In this document: in pieces, positions 30,041 through 40,300 of the stretch
Position numbering within the stretch: the stretch's first letter is position 1
How the letters are laid out: each line of letters begins with the position of its first letter
NCBI GenBank assembly: GCA_949316235.1
Contig: OX438747.1
Span: 32,522,601 to 32,586,600, forward strand
Direction: 5' to 3'
From: Oegoconia quadripuncta
Taxonomy: Eukaryota > Arthropoda > Insecta > Lepidoptera > Autostichidae
Length of the DNA: 64,000 bases
Notes under the pieces: model-generated
Told to the model about the DNA's origin: nothing
The model's database searches: none
The model's input: the letters and a program-made list of their open reading frames with translations, nothing else
Program-made: the position numbers and the translations under genes

Positions 30041-30263
30041 ATATAACGTAAAGATTAAAATACATAAAGTAAGCCTACAAACTATAACTAGATAATTTAA
30101 CTGCACTTAAAACATATAATATGTTATTGAACGTCATGTAGGTATCGTAAATGCCTGAATGAGTTGTGACTGGCATTATGCGGAGCGTACTGTTCAGTCG
30201 CTGCATCGAGCTTCCGGATATCAACCAAATCGCAAATGCTAAAAGTATTGTGTTTGCTGAGGC

Positions 30264-30372
30264 CCTTTTTTTTTGACGCGTGGAAACGCATTACGCGTAC
30301 CGCTCGCCTGGGGAACGGCGAGTCGTCATATGGGACTCCGCACCCTATTGGTAGGGATAGGGTTCGCAATTC
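30264..30372 (-). mobile_element. Retroposon R fragment
   Basis: Poly-T, GACGCGTGGAAACGCATTAC and CGCTCGCCTGGGGAACGGC match the poly(A)-proximal end of family R. Confidence 0.6.
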
Positions 30373-30416
30373 TTTTTTATCGAATTAAGTTACGTCATTC
30401 GTGTTTTGGCTAGAAT

Positions 30417-30758
30417 AGATCCCATCAAAAACAATACTTGTCAAAAAAACCAAGTCTCGCAACTCAGTTGTTCTGCGGTAAAAAGTTGTGAGATCCATGT
30501 AATACCAAGTCGGTTGTTAATTTATTCAGTCTCTACTTAAGCGACTTTCTGTCTTAATACGTCCAGTCTCTAAGACCACGATCGTGGTCCATAACAATTG
30601 AAAATCATTTGTGTCTGGAATCTCCGTACTCGAAGCATTAAGTTATTACGTAATAATTAACAGCATCTTATATTACATGGATCTCACAACTTTTTACCGC
30701 AGAACAACTGAGTTGCGAGACTTGGTTTTTTTGACAAGTATTGTTTTTGATGGGATCT
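30417..30758. mobile_element. Foldback element with 88-bp perfect TIRs
   Basis: Arms 30417-30504 and 30671-30758 are complementary over 88 bp without a mismatch. The outer end reads AGATCCCATCAAAAACAATA. The spacer is 166 bp and non-coding. No clear target duplication was seen. Perfect arms suggest recent insertion or arm homogenisation. Confidence 0.8.
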
Positions 30759-30984
30759 CATTTCTTTTTGTATTTTGTAGATACTTAGGTACTTAAAGTA
30801 TCAATATTTAATTTATTTAAATTATTTATCCGAACAACGTCCAAATTGTAAGCAAATAATATCAGTAAACCAATGAGAGTAGCCTTTAGTCGTCAAACTA
30901 ATATAGCAATCGAAATTATCAATGAAAATCGCAAACTTATAGGTAAGAATTCTGGGCACATCCGAACAGCATTGGGTCGCTCGC

Positions 30985-31130
30985 GCGTATGAGCGCGGCT
31001 GCTGCTCGCTCTGCGACATTCACCTTTCCGCGCGCCCCGCCACTGTCCCCGCCCCGCGCCCTCGCGCTAGCACCGCGCAGCGCGTAGTAACGGCCCGCGC
31101 TCACTCGCTAGCATCGCAGCGCGTGGTATA
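30985..31130. other. CpG-rich GC island, function unknown
   Basis: About 140 bp of CGCG-rich sequence (CGCGCCCCGCCACTGTCCCC, CTCGCTAGCATCGCAGCGCG) stands out in an AT-rich intergenic stretch. No adjacent first exon was found. It may be a retroelement 5' region or an orphan promoter. Confidence 0.35.
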
Positions 31131-31239
31131 TAATTATACAACCTTACGCACTCGTAATAAGTACGAATACGCACGTAGGTACGTTTTTTGCATTAATAAA
31201 TAATTTAATACACGTGTTTTCATCACCGGAATACCCATT

Positions 31240-31770
31240 TTTTGCTCGATTTGGCAGGGGCACTACCATGCGCCTATATTTATATGGGACTAGCTTAAAC
31301 CCGCGGCTTCGCACGCAATAATAATAATTGCCGTAAAATAAAATATTGAAAAATTTAATTAACTGAAGACTTGGCTGTATGGGCTTAATTTTCTTTGCTG
31401 TCTTTTCTAGATTTTTTAGTTTTTCCTTGATTCATACACCAAACACTACTTATATTCCAAATTTGAAGCTTCTAGGTCTGCTAGAAGTGCCTTAGAATTT
31501 TGATGATCGGTGAGTCAGTGACTGACAAAATTAAGAAATTTGACCCCTTATAATTCTTAAAATACTGGTTCAAATTGAATGAAATTTTAAATATACGTGT
31601 CTTTACAATGCCTGCATAGTTACTGAAAATTTCAGTCTTCTATTTTTATCCACAACGAAGTTACAGGGGGTCGAAAATGGTCTGAATTGCTTCGAGAAAA
31701 GGATGGTACGGCCGTGACGCTTTTTTGCTCGACTTGGTGGGGGCACGGCCGTGCCCCCAGATATACGGGG
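31240..31770. repeat. Retroelement-derived debris
   Basis: TTTTTTGCTCGAYTTGGYRG followed by GGGCAC occurs twice (about 31240 and 31715). ACTAGCTTAAACCCGCGGC also resembles the block at 51150. Between them lie segments typical of lepidopteran RTE-type 3' regions. Confidence 0.4.
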
Positions 31771-31887
31771 CATATCGTATAGATTTCCATGTATTTTTTC
31801 CGCGATCACAAATGCAAGCGTTTTCACTAAAAAATTTTTTGAAAAGGACATTTTACGAAGGACAAGCCTTAATTCAACTCTATTTCA

Positions 31888-32211
31888 TTTTTTTATGCAC
31901 AGCGGGTTATCACTTGACCTCAATCAAACCTGATGTTAAGTGAAGATGAGGCCGAAGGTGGAAGCGTACTTACCCGGAAATTCCAACTATTTGGGGGACT
32001 GGCTATCTTATCTTTGACAATCGGAACACAACAATGCTATTAACATTGCTGTTTGGCGGCAAATTTAGATAAATGGTGGTAGCTACCCAGGCTATTTAAA
32101 ATGCCCTACCACCAACCAAACCGAGTACTTAAACGTGTACCCTGGGGATCGAACCCCCGACCTCCGAATCGTAAACCCAATGTTGTTTACATTGAGCCAC
32201 GGAGGCGGTTA
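31888..32211 (-). repeat. SINE-A, near full length
   Basis: It runs from an oligo-T tail to GAGCCACGGAGGCGG, with the B box (complement of GGTTCGATCCC) at about 32150. Confidence 0.8.
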
Positions 32212-32662
32212 AAATTTATAGCATACACCAACCCGTATAATATTCAGTGCTCAATCTGCACGTATTAGGTAGGGTATTCCTAACATATGAAATTGGCGTT
32301 TTGTAAGGGAGTAACCTAAAGTCGATTTTTTCAAAATACTTATCATATATTTATTTAATCAAAGTATGTACCGTTGCTATTTATGCACTTTTGCCATCTC
32401 ATAGGTAGTTCATTGATCCCTTTACTAAAAAAACCATTCGGACAAGAATCAATAAAATCTTTGAAGGCGCTTTGGACTGCCCCATCGGAGTTCAATCCTA
32501 TGTATATATATATATATAACTTTGTAACTTTTTTTTTTTTTTTTATATTACATTACCTTATCTATTTATAATATAAGTACATATAGGTAGGTACTAGGAA
32601 AATAAAAACGCTAGCCGCGTTGCCCCGCTGCACCGTCATGCTGAGTCTTTGTCAGGGGGGGC
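32212..32662. other. Intergenic, nothing recognised
   Basis: It includes a T20-type homopolymer near 32530 and a TATATA run. An open frame near 32374 has no motifs. Confidence 0.45.
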
Positions 32663-33540
32663 CATGGACTTATTATATAAACAGGACTGAGTACTCGCCG
32701 CTGAAAAACGAGCCGAGCAGGATGTGTAACGTAGAGGCCGTTTGTCTCTGTCTAACAGGGTGACCACAATATATTTGTTACTTGGGACAAATGTTGTAAT
32801 AAAATATTTGTCAAAAAACTTTGGCGTTTTGACATTAGCCGGCGTGAGCCATTTATTTCGCATTTCTTCATTTTTTGGGAAACTGCAATAATAGTACAAC
32901 AGTCAGGACCCTAATCAATCACACATATTTCACATATTTCGACTCATTTCAAGAATTCATGGGCATCCTACTTCTTTGATTTACAAAAATATTATTTTTA
33001 GCTTACCTGTGGAAAGATATGTTGCAACCACCATAGGATTCACTTGGGCAAGTATAAACGCAACACTTTTTCACCATTTTACTCCTTTTACTTGTTATGA
33101 TATAACAAATACTTTAAAAAACTTTTGATGCAAAGAAAATTCAAAATCACACCGAACCGCCATGACATGACATGCTTTTCAGGGTTACCATAAAAATAAC
33201 AAAATCGAAATAAAAATGTATGTTTTCTGTTTGATTTAAGAATATATGAAAAGAAATTAATGCGAATGTTATTTGTTTATTTATAATTGTTAAAATAACA
33301 TAAAAATATAAGTGTTTCAATGGAATTTTTGAGTAGCCAAAACTGTTGATCATAATCATTTTTTTTGCTGGCAAGACGTAAGAACGAGACACACGGCCTC
33401 CGTTATTTCTATCTCTCTCGGCTCGGATTTGCCTTTGTGTATGGTGCATCCAATTTAATACCTTATTGCGTTGACATAGTGATCATTTTCCTAAATGATT
33501 CTTTTGATAGTTATCAGTCCTGTTTAAATAATAAGTCCAT
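32663..33540 (-). mobile_element. THAP/P-element-like non-autonomous transposon, copy 3
   Basis: This is an inverted copy with THAP exons 33077-33007 and from 32882. Flanks GGGGGGGC (32655-32662 and 33541-33548) form the 8-bp duplication if the terminal G of the right end was lost in the G run. The unoccupied site is preserved at about 16344-16351. Confidence 0.8.
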
Positions 33541-33541
33541 G

Positions 33542-33995
33542 GGGGGGCACACTTCAAATGTCATCAATTTTCATAGCAGACTGCGACCTCGACGAACTAA
33601 CCGTTATTAGTGTTCTGTGGCAGCAGCCGCCATCTTACCGGTGGGTGATGTCATTTCGAGCTCTCAGTCAACGTCGATTTCCTTTTGAAAGTTTTTGTAA
33701 AAGTTCAGATTTTTGTTAATTTGTTGTTTGTTTTTGTTATACTTGTTTTTCATAGCTAATTTAAAGAAATTAGTTATGAGAAATAAAAATTTCCTCATAA
33801 ACAACAATACCTATTTCTAAACCCAGTTTCTACCTATTTAATCAGTGTACGTAGGTATGTATAGATAGATTTAATTCCTCAACCAATCGCTGGTAGCAGC
33901 ACTGTCTATACATGCAAATTTAACCACGGAGTTGCCACTCTTTCTCGGTAAATAGTTACTATACTCTTTGGTCTTTGTCCAAAGATGGCGCCCGC
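33542..33995. repeat. ~450-bp repeat, occupied copy
   Basis: This is the inverted counterpart of 15905-16352, with minor changes. It was split at its G run by THAP element copy 3. Confidence 0.7.
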
Positions 33996-34404
33996 CCTGA
34001 GGTTACCTGCAGCTAGGATTAGCATGTCTGACACCTCTTTAAAAGCTAAGAAAAGAAAAGCTAAAAGGTAATCTCAAGATTGGGATGAACTTAAATTGTC
34101 ACTCCAGATACTGTAGCACAATAAACTAAAGGTAATAGAAAATGTTTTATTTAAACATTATCAAAAAAAATTGAATTCATAGTGAGACTCGAGCTCAATC
34201 CCGCATCTATACGAAAAAAAAATGTATTTACATTTTATTGTTATTGTATTTCATAAGTAAATAGGTACTTACTAAAACTAAACATTTTATATTAAACATT
34301 AAACAAATAACTGCATAAACTAAAAATGATTATGATCTATGTGTGATACAGAAATGATAATAAGGTTGACACAGAATTGACGCTCAACCAAAGACATATA
34401 ATAT

Positions 34405-34725
34405 AAGGTCACTGTGACCTTTGCTTTAATTTGACATTACATTATTAAAAACCTAGCCCGCTCTCCTCTTCCTCGATGGCCACCGTCCGTATCGGTGAGG
34501 TTAAAATTAATATTATTTATTAATGTATTTAAACGTTCCTAGACTACAAATGTTTATAATAATATCTGCTAAGCTATACCTTCCTGTATTGACGATATTT
34601 CGTATACTATTGGCGTGTGATTTTATATGGAATATTCTGAGCAATATCTTTGCAAAACGCTGAAAGCCTATCGTTTCATTCCTTAATCTCCACTGCGATC
34701 TCCACCAGCTCAGTAGAAAATATAC
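34405..34725 (+). repeat. Dispersed repeat, copy 2
   Basis: The direct counterpart of 8697-9030, slightly more decayed in its centre. Neither copy has clear TIRs or an ORF. Confidence 0.5.
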
Positions 34726-35313
34726 AACGAAATAAATGATATTTAGATACCCAAGATAGATATCAATTCCATTTTAATTGTTATTTTACGTACACTGATG
34801 TTATATTATCTTTAAAATGAGAACAGCATAAAAGTTATGTTAGCAATTAGCTTAGTCTTAATTCCTTTTGCAAATGTAGGTAACACAAACTTTCTCGATA
34901 CATTGGTCGCTGGTCATCTAATTAAAGACAGTGCGTATTTCATGTTCTAAATTTAAAAATAAATGAAGCACTTTTATGTTTTCCATTATACCAGGAATTT
35001 TCGTGACACACAAGAACTAGCTCAGTCTAAATCTTGCAATAAGTTAGTGTGTTTAAATTGAATTAGTATGGGAAAAAGCAAAAGTTGCTATCCTTCTACA
35101 AGGAAGATAATTCTCAATTTTTTCTTAATTTATTATATTATTAATTAAGTATAATATTAATTAAGTAGTTATAATTAATTTATTAATATAAATTAATAAT
35201 AATGTCGATCTCGTTACTCAATAATCGATGGAGCAAAATATACCGATTATTCGTTGTGGATAATTATATCATAATTAGAGAAATAATTGCGCATTCTTAA
35301 CACATTCCAAAAA
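34726..35313. other. Intergenic AT-rich sequence
   Basis: Runs of TTAATTAAGTA-like sequence near 35100-35200; no gene or named repeat. Confidence 0.5.
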
Positions 35314-35435
35314 AGCCAGTCCCCCAAATGTGTTGGGGTTTCCGGGTCAGTACACTTCCACCTTCGACCTCATCTTCACTTAACATCAGGTGTGATTGAG
35401 GTCAAGTACCCACCTGTTGTGTATAAAAAAAAAAT
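35314..35435 (+). repeat. SINE-A 3' fragment
   Basis: The last 110 bp of the family with the CCCCCAAATGTGTTGGGG palindrome and an A10 tail. Confidence 0.75.
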
Positions 35436-35972
35436 TATGTATGTTCGTTCACCCATATTTTCACCGATTTTGATGTTTATTTTTTTGTTTGATAGAGTTT
35501 ACCACCAGGGTGCTTCCATATAAATTTGGTTGAGATCTGATGATGCACTTCGGAGATAATGAGTGGAACGCTATACTGAAGGCGGTTGTTTTGCCAATTT
35601 TAGACAGTTATTGAACTGTCTACAACTACTATAATTTTATTTGACATTTTTATTAACTTTTTAAACATCCTTTGGGTAAGGTAAGAGCCAGTTGAATCAC
35701 CTGTAGCCTCAATTTTTTTCTTTAGTAACAAAATCAATATTTGACAATACAATTAATAAGTGTTTTTGCGGAACAACTAAGTGTAATAAAATGGGTCTAA
35801 AATTGCGGGATAATCAAGAATGTATTCCACATAATAATGGATTACGATCGACATGAAACGCAGCGTGACTACGTCTTAAAATACGGAAGTATCAAGTTGT
35901 TGAACAGTGTCTTGGCTTTTCCTGATTTTATTTAATACTAAATATATAATACAGTAAATATTCAAAATATAG

Positions 35973-36719
35973 TCATAAATTGGATAAAATCTGACCCAAA
36001 TGCGAACCCTGAGGGACACCTGAGGTAATGCTACGGGTTTCTGATTGGAATCCGTTTATAACCACATAAAAGTTTCGGTTTATAACCACATAAAAATTTA
36101 AATACGACTTTAGCCATTCCAATAACGAGCCAGTGATACCATAAATTGACATTTTATGAATAAGTATTTTGTGAGGGACCTTGTCAAAGGCCTTACTAAA
36201 ATCGGTGTATATTACATCGTATTGTTTCCCAGAATCCATCGCCTTCATCAAGGACTCTGTAAATGTTACAAGGTTAGTGCAAGTGGATCGACGCCCAACA
36301 AAGCCGTGCTGATGGTTACTAAGATACGCTTTCACGTGGTTCTGTATTAATCGACATACAAAAGCCTCTAGGATTTTGGCAAATATAGATAAGATTGAAA
36401 TAGGTCTGTAATTGGTTACAATTTCTTTGATCTCTGATTTATAGATAGGAACTACTTTTGCAATTTTCCGCTCCAATGGAAAGACTCCTGATGAGAAAGA
36501 TTTATTGTAAATAATTAAAAGGGGCGAAACCAATACTGACGCGCAGGCAGTGATAAATTTTGGCGGAATTCCATCGGGCCCTGTTCCCTTGTTGCAATTT
36601 ACGGTTTTTAATTTTTGCAATAACATGTCGTGGTCAATTGTAGGCCTTGTTAGACATTGACTATTAATTTGGAGGTAATGCATCAAGTCTGACTCTTGTT
36701 TAAACTCAGTCTCTGTCAT
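35973..36719 (-). mobile_element. Jockey-type LINE reverse transcriptase, truncated at both ends
   Basis: The 248-aa frame contains NCNKGTGPDGIPPKF, NYRPISILSIFAKILEAFV, HGFVGRRSTCTNLV, VIYTDFSKAFDKVPH and SGVPQGS, then ends before the catalytic (F/Y)ADD. It therefore lacks its 3' half, unlike normal 5'-truncated insertions, and must have been cut by a later deletion. A 24-bp internal duplication gives NFYVVIN twice. Confidence 0.8.
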
Positions 36720-37072
36720 TATTATATTATTATTATTATATATTATATTATACTATATTATACTTAACTGAATCATACAGTTGTTTAGCCCCCATAATAT
36801 CAGGAAAAACCAAGACACTGTCCTTAAGGATAGAACAGAATATTCTTTCTTAATGTTAAATTGTATAGTCTAGAGATACGTTACTACTATATTAATTCTG
36901 TGCTAGAGAGCAACGATGAGGGTGACATCAAATCATAAACTTCTAAATGGCGAATAAAAATTGATCTGAACCTTGATAAATGAAATTGATGACAGTCTTA
37001 TAACCTCTATAAATAAAAAAAAAATATAGAAAGTAGACACCACTATCAAATCGACATCTCCTTTTACAACTG

Positions 37073-37328
37073 TTATTGTTCTGTGGATTCCGTTGTATTT
37101 GACACTGACAGCAGCCTCATCGCTTCTCTATAACCCGTATCGGAAGCTCCGTGCACTGTAGAATAGTGTATGTCATCTGTGGCTTCTCCCGCGAATAAGA
37201 CGCGAGGCTTTCCCGCCGAGTCCGTGAGGGGCTGTGCGAGTGTCGAACGCGCGTTCCGGTGCTGATTGAACTTCATACCGTCGAATGAGTACGTGCCAAG
37301 TGTATATGGATTCGTGCACCAGCTCGAT
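37073..37328 (-). CDS. Gene B exon 8 (C-terminal FAD-binding)
   Basis: It encodes [31 protein letters not shown] and [18 protein letters not shown], then a unique tail [15 protein letters not shown]. Confidence 0.9.
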
Positions 37329-40300
37329 CTGAATGATGTATAATTAATTAATTAAGAATATAGCCATATTAGTTCCTACCTTTTATAGCGGTCTAGATAA
37401 AGTTGCCGCCAAAAATTGCCGCCAAACAGCAATGTTAATAGCATTGTTGTTTTCCGGTTGTCAGAGATAAGATTACCAGTTCCCCAAATAGGATGGGGTA
37501 AACGGCAAGAACGCATATGCCGCACAATATGGCGGACTGCAGCAACGTCGCATAATGATTTTGCAACTAAACGCGACCACCACGCGATGGCCACCGGCCA
37601 TCCACTGTATTGTGACAACTAGTGGTATTTTAATGAGTTTCCTTGCTGCAGAGGGCACGCTAAATAGTCTCAATTGAGTCAGTTGTCAGGCCAAGTCGCC
37701 TATAGAGGTTGCTTAAATCACTGACTGTCAGGTGGCCATTAGTCTTATAATATACCCTCACCCAATGAGAGGAGGCTGTGGCCAATAGGGAAGACGTGTA
37801 AGGCTGAATGTGTAGGTAAGTGATATTATACCGGGAGTTTTTTTATTGTTAAGAAAAAAAAATAGGGCATATTAGGTAGGTAAGTGAAATAGAAGGTATT
37901 GGCACAGGTAGTTCTTTTTTTTTTTTTTCAAAACCAACGAGGCGGCATTAACCATACGACCACGACCGCGATGTTGCCAGACCGCATAAAAGTATTATGT
38001 GTGGGTGTGTGTGTGCGTATCAATGAGTTTGTGTATTGATATTCGTTTTACAAATTCGCGCGCCTTCGCTTCTCTGTTCCGCGACCCGGTAGTCGTCTAC
38101 CTAATCGTAAAGTACTGTGTCCTACAGAGCCAATATCGGTCAACACAGCCCTTTATATCGAATGTGTGCATTATGTAATAGCACAAGCAACCAGATTGAT
38201 ATATTTTCAGGAACAATCGCCTCTACAAAAAAGTTATCTCTGGTTGTATATGTATTAAGGATTAATCATACTCTCTTTTTGTACAACAATTATAAATAGG
38301 TTTTTTTTTTTTTTGTCTTTGTGATTTAGTTAGTTAATAATCTATTTTATTCTTAAGTATTGAAACTGTTTACCTGTGTGCATGCTGTGTTCACATCCAG
38401 TAGGATAATTATGTCGTAATGTTGGGTAAAACTGAAAATATTTTGAATTGTATCCAGTTTTGTGAACCGTTTAAAAAAAAAAAAGGAACTCATATTTTTA
38501 CCAAGTTTTTTTTATTTGGTTTCGACATGTGGAAAGGATGAGTGAAAGAAGACTTACGAAAGAGATATATGAAGCGAATGTGGATGGTAGTGTTGGTAGG
38601 GGAAGACCACGGCGAACGTACCGTGATCAAATCGGGGACGTCTTAAAGAAAGGCCAAGTCAAGAGCATGTATGACCAACCTAATGAGAGTGAATGAAGCC
38701 CTCCGTGAAAACCGCCTCCGTGGCTCAATGTAAACAACATTGGCTTTACGATTCGGTGGTCGCGGGTTCGATCCCCATCGGTACATGTTTAAGTACTCGG
38801 TTTGGTTGGTGGTAGGGCATTTTAAATGTCTGCCTGGCTAGTTACCACCATCTTATATAAATCTTCCGCCAAACAGCAATGTTAATAGCATTGTTGTGTT
38901 CCGGTTGTCAGAGATAAGATAGCCAGTCCCCGAAATGTATTGGGGTTTCCGGGTCAGTACGCTTCCACCTTCGACGTCAACTTCACTTAACATCAGGCGT
39001 GATTGAGGTCAAGTACCAACCCGTTGTGCATAAAAAAAAAAAGCAAAAGAGGTGAGTCAGGATCGTAGCAAGTGGAAGTCTGTGGTCTCTGCCTACCCCT
39101 ATGGGAAACAGGCGTGACAACATGTATGTATGTTACTTTTAATTGTCTTTACTATGTGTATATATAGAACTAGAGAAGGGCGATTAAATAATAGATATTA
39201 TCCCGATTGACTCTATTTAATTAATGTAGAAAATAATATTAACTACTGAACGGGGGAACGGTACCCGGCTGACTGGCTATGCGTCGCAACTGCATCGCCA
39301 GTGACGTCATGCAATCCGATACCGTGTGTACCTACAATGTATGTATGTTTTATATAATTTGTGGAATAAATAATGTGGAGTAGGCTATAAACGCGATCGT
39401 CGAATGACACAAATCTTTATACGATGATGGTTTTGAAAAAAAAACCTTCTATTTCACCCTAATGTGCCGCATTTTTTTTGTTACGGTTAAAAACTCATCC
39501 GGTATAAATAATAATAAATAAATAAAATAACCTTAGACATACACACAGCGCCATCTAGTTACAGTAAGCAACTATAGGCTTGTGTTGTGGATACCAGATG
39601 GTTGATATACTACATAAATACATTTTTTTTTTGTAAATAAATACTTATTATATATGAAAACATCCATAACTCGGGTACACATGTCCGTATTCATCACACA
39701 AACATATGCCCTCAGCGGGATTCGAACCCGCAACCTTTTGGTATAGTGGCGAGAGTTGCTAACCACTATACCAAACAGGTCGTATATAAATCTGGTATAA
39801 AGTCTGAAAATCCATTAGTAAACCACTGAAATTGGCCTATTGGGTCGGCATAAACCCTGTGTATTTACTATGATGAGTAGGTATACCTTATGATTTCAAT
39901 CGGGTCAGGTATAGATAAACTGGGACTCATAAACAGTCTCATAAGCTTCATTATCTTCGTTTCAAATATGTCGTCTGGAACTGTGTCTGACTGTAAAGAA
40001 TAGAACAGACTTTCATCACAACTATTTATGTATTACCATGGGCTAAAGATTTCCTGAAGAAGGTTTGCCATAAATCAACTCATTATTTATATACACACAT
40101 CCATTTACATACACACATACATTTCCATGCAAACATATATTTACATTAATACTTTTAATCTTAAGTTAATGGGTTATATTTTAATTTATATTTATTATTA
40201 TATTATTATAGACGAGCAGCATTACTGTTGGTATGTCTATGTCACAGTGTTTTAAGAGTTCACATTGTTCATTATGTTGTTATTCAGTCAATATTTAAGT

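Larger units (their letters stand above)
37831..39506. mobile_element. MITE M3 composite with nested LINE and SINE
   Basis: The left terminal block (GAGTTTTTTTATTGTTAAGA, GGGCATATTAGGTAGG) and the right block (TTACGGTTAAAAACTCATCC, GGTATA) are about 1.6 kb apart. Between them are an RTE-like fragment and a SINE-A. It could instead be two separate half copies. Confidence 0.5.
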
